A stretch of DNA of 64,000 nt from Sequoia sempervirens. Taxonomy: Eukaryota > Streptophyta > Pinopsida > Cupressales > Cupressaceae. Positions 21,822 through 33,248 of this stretch are shown piece by piece. The DNA lies in assembly GCA_007258455.2 (NCBI GenBank), contig VDFB02193867.1, positions 527,945,296-528,009,295 on the forward strand, in the 5' to 3' direction. How positions within the stretch are numbered: position 1 is the stretch's first letter; each line of letters starts with the position of its first letter. The position numbers were made by a program, and so were the translations under genes. Under the pieces are notes generated by a model. It worked only from the letters and a program-made list of their open reading frames with translations, was not told the DNA's origin and ran no database searches.

Positions 21822-22738
21822 CTAAGGAACCAGATTCATGATGGGAGTATGATTGATGAGAGCCTGATTGAGAGCTGGGATCTGTCCAAGGTGACCAGCA
21901 GGTCCTAATGATGGTAAAGGTCCAGAAAAATGTTGTCTTAAGGCAGTGCTAACCTTTACATCCTCTGCATATGCATCAAGTAGGGTATTATGAGGATTGT
22001 TTCTCCATTTCATGAAGGTGGTTTTTAGGTTGTCTAGACCTTCATAATAGACTTCTAAAGAAGTGGCTTCATCAACAACATAGGGAGCCTGCAATCTGGT
22101 ATAGGCACGATGAAACCTATTGTTAAAGGACCCTATAGGCTCATGGACTTCTCTTTTAACATTAGTGAGCTGAATATAGAGCTCACTAGGACTAATGAGA
22201 ATCCTAAACTTCTGTAGGAATGCAGTCTCTAGTTCAGTCCAATTCTGGATAGACCTGACAAGTGATTATACCAATAGAATGCATCTTCTCCTAAGGAGTA
22301 GGGAAAGAGCCTACATGCTACATCCTCATGATTGATTCCCCTATCCTTAAGGCTAGTCTGAAAGATCCTGATGTGTTCTTCAATATTTCTATTGGGATCA
22401 TTAACATGGAACTTTGAATAGAAGTACTCAAAGTTCTTGGGCATGACATTGTAATTAGCTAAACTCAATGGAGATGGGTTATTCACAAGGAAAGCCATTG
22501 GTGGAGGTGGGGGTGGTAATGGTTGATTTACGACTGGCTGAGGTTGTTGGATGGGAATGTCCTCAAACTCAGATGAAGGTGAAATTGAGAATGATGGAGA
22601 TGATGATTCTCCCTTTATACTGGTCCTTCTTGACCTGGTAGGTATTGACAATTCTTGAAATTCCTCTTCTTTTGGAGTAGATCTAGTCCTCCTAAATCTT
22701 TCAGGAGAGATAGCATACACAAATTGATCCAGCTTAGC
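21822..22738 (-). pseudogene. Gag capsid region of the Tat element
   Basis: The frame opens right after a TAA at 22739-22741, only about 27 bp inside the right LTR, and has no ATG at its head. It reads FVYAISPERFRRTRSTP, a proline-rich segment, then NFEYFYSKFHVNDPNRNIEEHIRIFQ ending in AFYWYNHLSG, the classic gag capsid block (short quotes joined across 22229-22560). After a frame break, 21822-22094 continues with AYEGLDNLKTTF-like gag. Gag forms the particle. Confidence 0.82.
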
Positions 22739-22767
22739 TTATTCAGGCCCTCCTTCTAGTGCCAATC

Positions 22768-25487
22768 TGTTGATGATGTTTTCTGCACAACAACAATTCA
22801 GAAAGAATATGAAATCCTATCTCTCTTGAAAGGTAAATCTCTATCAGCAAGCCTCAAGAGATAACACCAAGGTCTCTAATGTCAGGTCTTGACAATGCAT
22901 AAACAACTTAGTGATAAATGTGAAAATGTTGGTAATCACAAAGGGACCTTACTACAAGAAAATACTAAATCAGATATGACAATATGATGATGCTTCAATC
23001 CTAAATCTAACTCAAATTATAAAGAAATAACAAAAGATTAGGGTTTCAGAGAGATTCCTAAATTTAACTACTCCTAAAATTAATAATGCAAATGATGAAA
23101 TACTTGAAATGGACCAATTCCTCAGAAACTAATTCCTGCTTAACCCAGATGAACCTGCAATCTCATAGAAACAGTGCAATCTTCTAAGGTATTAAGAATT
23201 TCAGATCATGAACATTCATCCAAGACAACCCAATTGCAATTGAAATGAATAAATCTCCACAATTGAACCAAGCATAATGAATATAAAAGTTCTAGGCTAA
23301 CTTTGCAAAGCAACTAACAATCAACTAGCTACAAAAAGCATGGACCAGGGATTGCTGCAAACACTTCAAGCATCAAATAATAAACACCATTGAATCAGAT
23401 CTAACATACATCTAATAACCTTGAGCAATTTCAAAGATAGAATCATAAGAACCATGCAAGATAATTCAACACAAAAGAGATCACCAGAAAATTACAATGT
23501 CTTTAGTTGTATTGAATCATCGAATTTCAACAACAATTCCAATGTTCTATTATAGAACTTGCTCAAAATTAACTAACTTCTACCTCTACTATACTACCTA
23601 CTTCGCTCTTGTATCAAAACTATATCTATTTGTATCTATGCTCTCTATTCTATATCTTACAAATGAGGAAAAATGCCCAATTTATAGGAACCTCCAGAGT
23701 ATGTCAACCTAGTTGGGATTAACAATCATAAAATAGCCACAAACAAGCCAGACCAACCAATGTTTACAATAATAAATGGCCATAAAACAGGTCAGCCCAA
23801 GGAGAATTCAAAATAAAATGAATTACCATTAAATGCTTGAACTCAATCTAGGCCAGCCTAGGATCTTCAATATAATTCAAACCAATGCACAAGTTGCAAT
23901 GCAACCCCAAATTAACTACTTCCTTCCATTCTTATCTTGAGCACACCTCACCAAGTCGGCCAAGGGGGGAGTATCTTGAATTTATTTATGAATTAAACTT
24001 CATCTCCTGAGCGCTCAATTGAACTAATTTTCATCTCCAAAACTTCCTTGACGACCCAATTAAATTCAACCTACACTCAACAAAAACCACCATTAATAAT
24101 ATCCACTATAACATGAAGATTTAGCCCAACATCAATAACATATTCATCATTTAGAGAAATCTGAGCAAAGATTGAAATTAACCCAGAAACATCTTTAAAT
24201 CGCTTTTTACACAGTTCGGGATTTCAAGCCAACCGCGAAATCCAGGCTAGAAAGGGATTTTGGGGAAATCCAAGCTAGGCGGATTTTCATGAAAAAGGCA
24301 CAAAATCAACAGTTGATCATTAAAACTAAATAAAGGATGCATAAACATTGTGTAATTCATCAGTTCAAAGCATGGAATGACAAGTATTTAACATTAAACT
24401 CATCTAATTCACCCAATTTTGAAATTCCACAGTGCTTCCCAGAAAATCTAGAAAAATTCGGTTGGACCAGATTTCTACGAAAATGATAACACTGCATGAA
24501 TTTTGGAAAAACCAGGGGAAGAAGGAGAAACCGGGAAAATCGAGGACCAACAGAAATCTGTGAAGAAGGCAGGATTCTAGACTTTCAACACATTCTAGGA
24601 AAACGGAGGGGGCAAGGAAACTCGAAGAAATCCTCCAGCGCAATAAAATCCTGAAGCTGAAGGAAAACCTGAGTATCAGCAATCTAACACAATCTCACCC
24701 AAATTCATCGAAGATCACAAATTTGAGGACCCTGGGCATGAAACCAGCTTAACCTGAACCTCCTACAGATCTTATTTGAATCCTACATTCATTCAAAAGC
24801 AAATTAAGATGCAATGAGGATGCCCTAGGCATGAAACCCTAAATTTTAACCATGAACGCACAGAGCAAGCCACGGAATGCCCAAACACACATGAATTCAA
24901 ATTCCAAGCAAGGAAACATGTAAATACCATTTGATGAAGTGGAAATTGATCATGGCAACAATAAACAACAATTTGAACGCCCGAGCAAGTAAATCAATGA
25001 ATCCAAACGCCCAAATCACCAAATCCCAAATGCAAAAGCAATACACAACGAAATATGGGAGAAAATGGTGCAAAATTCACTTAAACTTAACCACACTCGC
25101 CGCAAAGATCGAACCAAGGTGCAATAATGAAGCCAACAAAACAAGTTGGAGAAGTTCAGAAACTTGACGAGACAACGAAATTTTTGAAAAAATCTAGCCC
25201 ACGCAGAATTCTGTGAAGACTAGAAATTCCCAAACCATCACGTTTAGCCAGAGTCTAAATGAAATCTAGGAAAATTTGGATGGAGCAGAAAATCTTGAAA
25301 CAGTGCAAAAACCCGAACTTTGCCCAAAACTTAAGATTTTCAATGTGTAACTTAGGGAAAACACTTAGGCAAGCAAGATGAACACTTTAAACTCATGCCA
25401 AGGCAATGCAAAGGGGAAAAACAACAAGAGCGAAAGAAAAAGAGGGTCCTTGCTTCAGCGGGGTGTGCGTGTAAAAACTACACAACA
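22768..25487. repeat. Right LTR of the Tat element
   Basis: 2720 bp, the direct-repeat partner of 12124-14838, with the same TGTTG...CAACA termini and a 5-bp flanking duplication. Inside edge, read on the minus strand: GA then TTGGCACTAGAAGGAGGG. This is a possible primer-binding site for minus-strand replication, although I cannot match it to a plant tRNA. A minus-strand TATA-like site is near 23672. Confidence 0.92.
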
Positions 25488-26463
25488 CACCTCATTCTCC
25501 TCAAAATCCTCCTTGACCTCAACCCCAAATACTTGTTGAAGAAAAACCCTAATAAACACCTCCAACAATTCCTCAATATGCTCCAGGAACTCAAGAAAAT
25601 TTAATGGGCCAAATTGAAAATAACAAAAAATAAATTGAGGATATAATTGCAAGGTTGAAAGATCTTGTAAGCTCAACCTTGCATAGAGCCACGCTTGCTC
25701 AATTACTTGAATTGATGTTATCAAATGTAGATTCAATTAGCAAGAAAATAACTAGTTGGTCGGATAAGAGAAGAGAGTATAGACAATTTTATGTTGATAA
25801 ATTATCTTATAAACAAGTGAAGGAAAAAATTACAAAATTTGACTTGTGTTCCCTTTTCACAAACCCTAAAACAAATCAACCTTTACACCCTTCAAGCAAG
25901 AGGTTCCCTATCCATTGGTGCAACCACCAAGGGATAAAGATCCATTTTTGGGAAAGGTGGTGGATGGTTTTTGACCATCCTCCATGCAACAACAATGAGG
26001 TGCCACAATATTTTTTGAGGAAACTATACTATGAGTATATCCTCAATAAAATTACAAACTATTTTGATATGCGAGACTTTTAGGGTAGAGGTGGAGGCTC
26101 TGCACATTTTAAAGTTGGGGCATGTCTTGACCCACAACGATTAGCGAGATGAGCACTCTCTAGACCAGCATATAAGCATGTGGCTATCTCTTCCATTGTG
26201 AAGGAGACATTTGAGGTCAAGACATTACAGTTGATTAGTTCCCTGACCCAAAGCCTCATACAACATGCCATTCCTATAACACAAGGTGAGTGGGGAAATC
26301 TTCAGGTAGTAGAGTTCCACCTCATATTTATCAGGCTTGCGGGACACCCTATGGTTATGACCCCACACATAGTCAAGATGCAGGTGCCTAGGGTACATCT
26401 GTAGCTAATTAGATGGTGATGACAGATGCCCTCCTTAATGAGGCATTCAACCTTGATAGTCAA
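25488..26463 (+). pseudogene. Unknown gene-like family, copy A, main exon
   Basis: I do not recognise this protein. The frame contains, in order, QIENNKK, IEDIIARLKDL, SWSDKRREYRQFYVDKLSY, SSKRFPIHWCNHQGIK, FWERWWMVFDHPP, and YEYILNKITNYFDMRDF followed by GRGGGS. The same blocks occur in the same order in copy B (57835-58760, minus). The exon probably ends at 26463, where AA/GTAAAC matches the donor position of copy B (AAG/GTAAAA). In-frame stops and one frameshift near 25600 make it a pseudogene. Its 5' part is cut off by the Tat element. It may be a transposon-encoded protein or a dispersed host gene. Confidence 0.6.
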
Positions 26464-27034
26464 GTAAACGTTAGCAAGTTCATTGAATTTAATTTATTAA
26501 ATTTCATTTTTGAAATGTAAGATTAACTAAATTATTTTAATGATTATTATGAAATTTTGAAGGTCATAGCATCCATTCAATTTTCAATGGTCCTCCACCT
26601 CCTTATTACATGACAACATGTACTGTCGAAGTATGTAACAAGTAAATAATTATAGATATTACATGTGAATAGTATTGTTATATGAATGATATTCTTATAT
26701 CGATTTTGGATGTTGAATAAGTTAATCTTGGAGATTTGACAACAACATAGGTCCCAGTGGAGGTGGAAATCAAAGCTTCACTCAGGTAATAAAATAAAGA
26801 GTTTAACTAATGAATTGTAGAAAATAGATTTTTGTAGTTTATATTCATATCATTGACTACATTGCATTGCACATCTTTCAAAATCAAAGCATTACTTCAC
26901 ATTTCATAACTATTAACTAGATGTGGATAGATAACAAAAGTCCAATTACAATATAGTCTTTTACAAAGTCAACATAAGAAGTTATGTAATTACTTCACTA
27001 CATAACTAATAACTAGGATAAATTGCCAATTGCA
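26464..27034 (+). other. Downstream exons and introns of copy A and shared tail
   Basis: Two short exon-like pieces are flanked by AG and GT: about 26564-26632 and 26752-26786 (CCCAGTGGAGGTGGAAATCA ... ACTCAG/GTAATA). The second matches copy B at 57502-57575 (CCTAGTGGACC ... ACACTCAG/GTAGCC). From about 26800 to 27030 the sequence matches, in inverted orientation, the region 55920-56160 (shared TAGTTATTAGTTATG-like and ATATTGTAATTG-like segments). Confidence 0.45.
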
Positions 27035-27170
27035 TTTGCTTGTCATGGCATTCAATGAGACCACATTTCTTTGAGGCATTTTTTCAAATAACTCACTACT
27101 TGTTCTATGCTATTGCTTACTATTATGTGGTCCATCACCATGAGACCACATTCTTTGATGTTAGCCTAGA
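27035..27170 (-). pseudogene. Pentatricopeptide-repeat (PPR) gene fragment
   Basis: The minus strand encodes EQVVSYLKKMPQRNVVSLNAMTS. This matches the end of one PPR motif and the start of the next (usual form FxxMPxRNVVSWNAMI). PPR proteins bind organelle RNA. Only about 1.5 motifs are present, with no start and no other repeats, so it is a captured or degraded fragment. It is closely related to the five fragments at 55.2-55.9 kb. Confidence 0.7.
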
Positions 27171-27171
27171 A

Positions 27172-28343
27172 TTGATGGAGAAACTAATTGACAAGCTAGT
27201 CAAATGAGAATATAAAATTGTCAGGAAAGGAACAGTACAACTCGAGTGTTTTATCCTTAAGAGATCGAGGGAAAAGCTTTTCCATCAAGGCATCGTGGCG
27301 AAAGAAATCCGTAAACATGGCGTTAAAAGTTGATACATGTGTTTACAGATCCCCTTTACCACCATACTTTTTGAACTTAGGAAGCTCCATTCCCTGAGGG
27401 AAAGGAGTGCCCAAAATTGTTATTGACAATAGACTATGTCAGGAGAAGGGTTGAAAGATAGGCTGGTAGGAGGCTTGAGACAAGTTCGCCAATTAGTTTT
27501 TCATTTGGCCCATTTATGAAGAAGAGCATTCATAATAGGGTCGAAAGATGACAAAGGTCTAGTGGAACCTCCCTTAGAACCACCACCACCAAAACCACAT
27601 CTGGAACCACCGTCGTGACCACTATTGGAACCATCACTGCAACCACCAACATGGCCCTTGCTAGAGCCACCACCATGGCTTCCGCCAAAGCCACCACCGC
27701 CAATTTCATCACTGCTATTGAAACCACGACCACTCATTCCACTAGAGCCCCCATCACCAGGGGCGGTAGGAGGGGTGAAACTAAAACAAAGGGGTATTCT
27801 ACTCACCTTGATAGTGTGAGGTTTCTGATAAGTAGCAGAAATGTTGATCGAAGGGCTTGTTTCGACCATGCATATAGGCATCGAGACACCTATTTGTCTC
27901 TCATAGGCATCAAGCACCTCTCCTCGGGTAGTACCCAATCTAGTATTGTATGAAGGGATGTATGCTTTGGTTAGATTAGTGAGATCGAATAGGAATTCTA
28001 TGCATGTCCGATTCTTTCCTAACGTGTATCTCACCTCGCTAACAAGCCTAGTAGCTCTGGTCATATTCAATGCTTTCTCCAAATGATTCATGAGGTCTAA
28101 CAATCTCCTATCTAATGCCAAAAAATTTTCTGTAGGAATATGTACAACATCATCCTCATCCACGAATGAAGCTGTAGGGGACACTGGAGGAGTGGGCACA
28201 TGAGTGGTCTCATCAATGAAACCCATCACATCTGTAAAGTTTGTGGTAAAACAAGAAGTGACCTTCATTTTTTCCATTTGCAAGTGTTGCACACTTCTTC
28301 TAACAACATACCCAAAGTTCATAGACTGGGTTGTGATGCTCAT
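27172..28343 (-). pseudogene. Gag of an LTR retrotransposon with glycine-rich linker
   Basis: From 28343 downward the frame (about 280 residues) contains PTENFLALDRRLLDLMNHLEKA, then a long Gly/Ser-rich tract (GGGGFGGSHGGGSSKG). It continues in another frame at 27172-27480 with GMELPKFKKYGGKGD and RHDALMEKLFPRSLKDKTLE. The last part is the retrotransposon gag capsid block. It is truncated at about 27171, where the PPR fragment starts. The LTR at 28682-29553 is the likely 5' LTR, leaving a leader of about 340 bp. Stops and one frameshift make it inactive. Confidence 0.72.
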
Positions 28344-28681
28344 AAAACCTCACAACATGAGTTTACAACAGTAACCAAGTGCGAGGGAAAAATTCTCAAA
28401 AAAAGGAAATGGATAGACTTTGTTCATTTCGGGTTCACCAAAATGTGGAGGGGGACCAACCACACCAAGGCTCTTGGTCATGGAGAGTCAAGAGCGGAAG
28501 GCTACCCAAATCTACCTCAATTGCGCAAGTGTTTTAGGCTAGGAATAGAGAATGAAGAGAACTCTCAGTGCTTCTGTCACTTTACTAACTCGAGAGTCAA
28601 GCTAGGACTAAGCGAGAAAGTTTCTGGAACCCAAACTATACCTCGAACAATGGAAAACATCGCAGATCAGGGATGATAGCA

Positions 28682-29553
28682 TGACACACTAGCATCTCAC
28701 AAGTGTGTTGGAGTCTGTACGGATAGGAAGTACAAGGACATAGAAAGAGTGACAAAAGTCCACTAAACAACTTAGCTAAAGTTTACTAATGATGAATAAA
28801 GTAGAAAATAATAGAACAATTGAAATGATGAGAAAGATGATATAGAAAATGACAACTTGGACAAAGGTGGTGGAAGTGAACTCACGAAGGGTCCAGTTCA
28901 CCAACAAGATCCACATGAATGCGTATCTACACACAACCAAGAGAGGAAATATGTTGGGGCTATATAGGGGTTTGTTGCAGTCAAACCCTTGCTTTGGTGT
29001 TTCCACCTCCACGAACAACCAAATAGATAGATATGTAGAAATATGATAAAGAAAACAATGTTGGAATGGAAATGAAACCAAACATTATGAGAGACACTAT
29101 GCTACTCAAATCCAACAACAAAGTAGTAATACAAAAGCATTACCACCCTTGACTAAAGGAACTTAAGGAAAATAAGAGAGGAATGCAAGTCCACAACTAT
29201 GGTAGAGTTGACATAGCCACAACAATGTCAAAAGTAGTCTCACAAGACACCAAGTTGTAGCTTCTATGGTAAATGTGAAGAATGTTGTGATTGTTGGAGT
29301 CATGAAGCCAATAGTGCAACAAGTAGAAAGAGTATGGAGCAAAACGTGAAGCTAGAGAGAATGAATGCATAGAAAATGTGAAGAAGATCGAGGGTTGCCA
29401 AGAAGATCTCAAAATGTGTGAAGAAGCGTAAAGGAGAGGGATTGGAAGTGAAAGATAGCCATTTGAAGAAGGTTTGGGAGGGAAAGAGTCATTCAAAGGT
29501 CGGCAGGAAGGTGTAGGGGTGTTAATGTTTTGTCGCAAATGGAGAACATGACA
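28682..29553 (-). repeat. LTR belonging to the gag at 27.2-28.3 kb
   Basis: On the minus strand it starts TGTCATGTTC (29553) and ends GTGTGTCA (28682), followed by TGCTATCATCC as a primer-site-like sequence. The LTR at 59426-60208 (plus) has the same TGTC start, CA end and following TGCTATCATTC, so both edges are supported by two copies. A TATATAGG element lies near 28963 on the plus strand. Confidence 0.55.
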
Positions 29554-30379
29554 CCTCTATAGATTCTAGAGGCAAGAATCCTGATAGGATGGCAGCACGC
29601 TGCATAGACATCCACACACTAGGTGCATGTCCTTGACAAAAATTCCCCCACCAACACTAAAAACATGCGCCAAGTGGATGGGGTACAAAATGAGGACATG
29701 AAATTATTTGGTCAGATTTTATTTTTCTAAGGTGGAGGGTGTGAAAGAGGAATTTGCAAGGGGGGTGAAAATTCACTCATATACAAGGTCATAGGAAATT
29801 TTCCTCCATATCTCTTGGGTATATCTAAGAACACATGTCACAATTTCAAGAATTAATTAAGGGGAAAACCACACCCATTAGGTATGGGTTATCTCTACCA
29901 TGTACCATTCATTAGAAATTTGTATTTAATGTAAGTTTTGGAATTCTTTATATATGTTAAGGATTCAAATTTTGAATAGGAGAATAATTATGCAATCTTC
30001 TACATAAATTCCTAACCAAAAAACCCTATTTTGAGACCTTATGTTTGAATACATAGATTTGAGGATGAAAACCTATGTATTTGTTAACAATTAGAGGATA
30101 GCAACCCTTGTGGATTTTGTGATGAGGACTAAACCCCTTCATTTTGAGGATGATCTCATTTAGAGATCTTATTTGAACTTCATGGACTTGAATATAATAG
30201 GTATCAAGCTTACATGCCACCATAGTGGTCATAGTTGTAAGAATTCATTTTCCACTTGTTATTATATAATATAGTGTTTTTGATAAAGTAAGCAAGATTT
30301 TTTAGGGTGTTGTACCCTTCACAGAGAGCCACAAGGGCCAATAGAGTCCAAGATAAAAAAAAGCATCAAAACATAACAC
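29554..30379. other. Intergenic region with no recognisable gene
   Basis: Short frames only. I see no motif, repeat or element edge that I can support beyond the LTR boundary at 29553. Confidence 0.6.
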
Positions 30380-32309
30380 CTAACCAAAAACTAGACGAGG
30401 ACTAACACCACACAGACCAACAACAAACTTGCTGGTATTATCCCAATTCTTTGACAAAAGTTGAACCAAATCATCACCGATCCACTCCTGGCAGTCTCTA
30501 GTCTTCTTCATCTCCATCGCGTCCTTCATGGCAACCAACAAGGTACTAGTGACATAGTGAACCAATTTGACCATGAAGCAGGTCAAACCAGAGAATTTTT
30601 TGTCCAATTTGTCCATTCTTTCTTTCAACACACTGAGCTCCTCCCCGTTGCCCGTAGTGTAGTTAGGATCATTCTACTCAATATCCAGCGGTTCCGACAA
30701 GTGAGAGGTTGAAACCTCCTTTTGAGCTTTACCCTTGTCAGGAATGGATGAGGGGCCTCTAGCTTTCTCACCTTCCTCACCCTCCAACACCTCTTCAACT
30801 CTGCTATCTTTGTTGTCTGACAACTCCTCTTCAATGTCCAAATCTCTAAACTACACTTTTTTCCTGTTCTTTGCCAACCTGCTAGAGCGCCGAATGATGG
30901 CATCACAACCAATAACCATAGTCTTCACAGCCACTGTATCACCCAACGAGTCCTTGCTTACAACATTTTTCCCTTTATTTGGAGGCTCCTTCTCCTACTT
31001 ACCTTTCTTTTTTAGGGCAAGCTTATTGGAAGTCTTAATAGGGGTAGACTTGAGATCACATAGGCTAACCTTTGCACTGGTTTGGGAAAATCCCTCAATA
31101 CCCTTAAGTTTTTTGGTAGTAGGTTTGGGTTTCTAAGCATAACCAGGGACTAGGTGACTCTTCCTGACAAAGCCTTTAGATTTGGCCAAAGATAAGTTGG
31201 TTGCAGTGGGGGGCTCAATTTCCTCAATTTGGAGGACCGAAATGGGTTTTAGAGGGCATAAAGCTAGATGAAAGTGATAGTCTTAGGATAAGACCCTAGT
31301 GGAGTGATAGGGGAGTAGGTTCATTGGGATTTAAAGCAGCATACTCAACACATTGTTCAACTAAGTTTTGAATGTCCATTAGCAAGAAAAAGGGAAAGCT
31401 CAATAAAACTTTATGCCTAAGGTGATTTAACAAGGGAAAATGGTAGAAGTAATAAGTCTTGTACCTACCTTCCAGCATGATATATTTCATCAGTGCAAAA
31501 CACACCTGGTTCCACAACTGAGGAAGAGCCTCCTGTTCAAACCTAGAATGGTTGTGCATCAACTTCTTGCCCCCCACAAAGAATTTGTTCATACTATCAT
31601 TATCCCAGGTCTTAGAATGTTTAGGATGCTTCATGCCAAAGCACTGGAGACTCGTCGCCTGTGCAATCACTTCCTCATCCACCGTAAAGGAGATGCCTCC
31701 CAGAGACACATGTTGATTCTTCCAAGAGTTGACGAATTAGGTCGACAGATTAGGGTCATGGCCTACAAGTCTCTCCATTAGAGGGGCAATGCCACCTTCG
31801 ACACAAATGTGCCAGACTAGCAGATCCTTGCGAAATTCATTGCAATTATCCGGCTCTATCTGCACCTTATTACCCCCCATGATTTCGTACTGCACATAGT
31901 ATAACCAAGAACCCTGAAGAAATAGAAGGTTAGAGATAATATCAAGGTGAAAAATCACCCGCACAATAAGGCATTTAAGCCATAAACAACAATCTTTGGG
32001 AATCAAGTCTAAGGACAGGTCACACACATGAGTAAATAATTTCCTTGAAGCAATCTTAGCGGAGACATTAATAAGGATCTCTTCGCACAAACGACTAAGC
32101 AAAAAGGACATGATAGGCAAGGAAGGATTTCCTTCCACGTAGAATAAACACAAAAATCTAGGAAGGATATCCACGGGGCCATAGTTAGAAATCTCCAAAT
32201 TGATAGCATTTAAGGGTTGGTCAACTTTAGTTATACCAAAGATAGAAGTTATAAGGTGCGAAACCAAAATAGCGGATAAAGAAAAAGCCAAAAAGGAGCT
32301 TTGTCTCAT
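30380..32309 (-). pseudogene. Remnant of a large unknown ORF, possibly retroelement-derived
   Basis: Several minus-strand frames (31737-32309, 31296-31709, 30625-30912, 30380-30631) appear to be pieces of one protein. Readable parts include GGISFTVDEEVIAQATSLQ, RYKTYYFYHFPLLNHLRHK and SFPFFLLMDIQNLVEQ, followed by a charged tail. The composition (leucine and aromatic-rich core, charged C-terminus) resembles gag-like ORFs that I associate with conifer repeats, but I cannot name the family. It lies just downstream of the LINE RNase H on the same strand and may be an unrelated neighbour or a transduced segment. Function unknown. Confidence 0.4.
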
Positions 32310-32689
32310 AATTAAAAGTCACATCAAAATAAAAAACAAAGAATTTGAAACTACGAAAGTTTAGAAGATCCCCATAAGGAGATTACAACAAGTATGGTCC
32401 AACTTAGAATTAATCATCTGGTACTTGTTGCAACAAAACATGATTTCCTTTTTCCAAATAGGATCCATCCTATAATTTGAAAAAATCCAATTTTTATCCA
32501 TCCCATCGATACAACTAATCATCCATCTCATCAAAACAATAAGACCACATAGCCCAACAATAAAACATGTGGACCCCCCAGAAATCCAGCTAAGCACATG
32601 TGTTTTCATCATGGGTCAAGTAAGGGCTTTGTTCCTTCACTATAATACTTGGAATATTAGGTAGAAGTATACTTAAATCACACCAGCAT

Positions 32690-33190
32690 TTGGACAATTT
32701 CCAGTGTGTGCCAAAATTGGCTAAGGCGTCAGCCACTTGGTTCCCCTCTTTGTAAAATATGATTGGCCACTTTTAATTTTAATTTAGACACAAAGAATCT
32801 AATGTCAAGAAGAATATTCTTGGTGTTCCACCCCAACAATCTATCAAAATTAATAGCATCAATAATGGACTTAGAGTCACCTTCAATGTCCAGGTTATCT
32901 ATCCCCAAGGAAATAGCTATTTGTAAGCCCTTTAACATCGCTCTAGCTTCTGCTATAATAGAAGAATGAAGACCAATCCCCCCAGCGTAACCAACCACTA
33001 ACTTTCCTCTATGATCCTTGATCACATCTCCTATACTTGCTCTGCCTAGGTTGCCCTTAGCAGTCCCATCAAAGTTTAGTTTAAACCAATCCATGTTAGG
33101 GGGTTTCCAAATCTGTGCTAGAATTTTGGAGTTGTTATAAGAATTGGAATCCAGGTTCTGATGCAAAGCTTTAACTATGCTTATTTTCAT
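32690..33190 (-). pseudogene. RNase H domain of the LINE
   Basis: The frame contains WFKLNFDGTAKGN (first Asp), SIIAEARAMLKGL (Glu) and LDIEGDSKSIIDAI (second Asp), all in RNase H I order. One frameshift near 32735 separates these from the terminal block, which is visible in another frame as GNQVADALANFG, the usual end with the fourth acidic residue. About 170 residues. It would remove the RNA strand after target-primed reverse transcription. Confidence 0.85.
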
Positions 33191-33248
33191 CCCAATAGGA
33201 CCTTTATCTGGGGTTTTCCCTTTGAAGATAGATATTTTCTACAATGAG

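Larger units (their letters stand above)
12124..25487 (-). mobile_element. Complete-length Tat-type Ty3/gypsy LTR retrotransposon, defective
   Basis: Two direct repeats of about 2.72 kb (12124-14838 and 22768-25487) start TGTTG and end CAACA. They are flanked by the 5-bp duplication CATCT (12119-12123) / CACCT (25488-25492), with one transition. The 7.9-kb interior encodes, on the minus strand, gag, protease, an extra RNase H, reverse transcriptase, RNase H and integrase. The DLGAS-like protease motif and the second RNase H place it in the Tat branch of Ty3/gypsy. Over the first 260 bp the LTRs differ by roughly 8 percent by eye, and the coding frames carry many stops, so the insertion is old. 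The strand given follows gag-pol; the PBS evidence disagrees (see findings). Confidence 0.9.

Noticed and set aside
27615..27953. Thr/Pro-rich plus-strand ORFs
   Set aside because: Shadows of the glycine-rich gag repeat on the minus strand.
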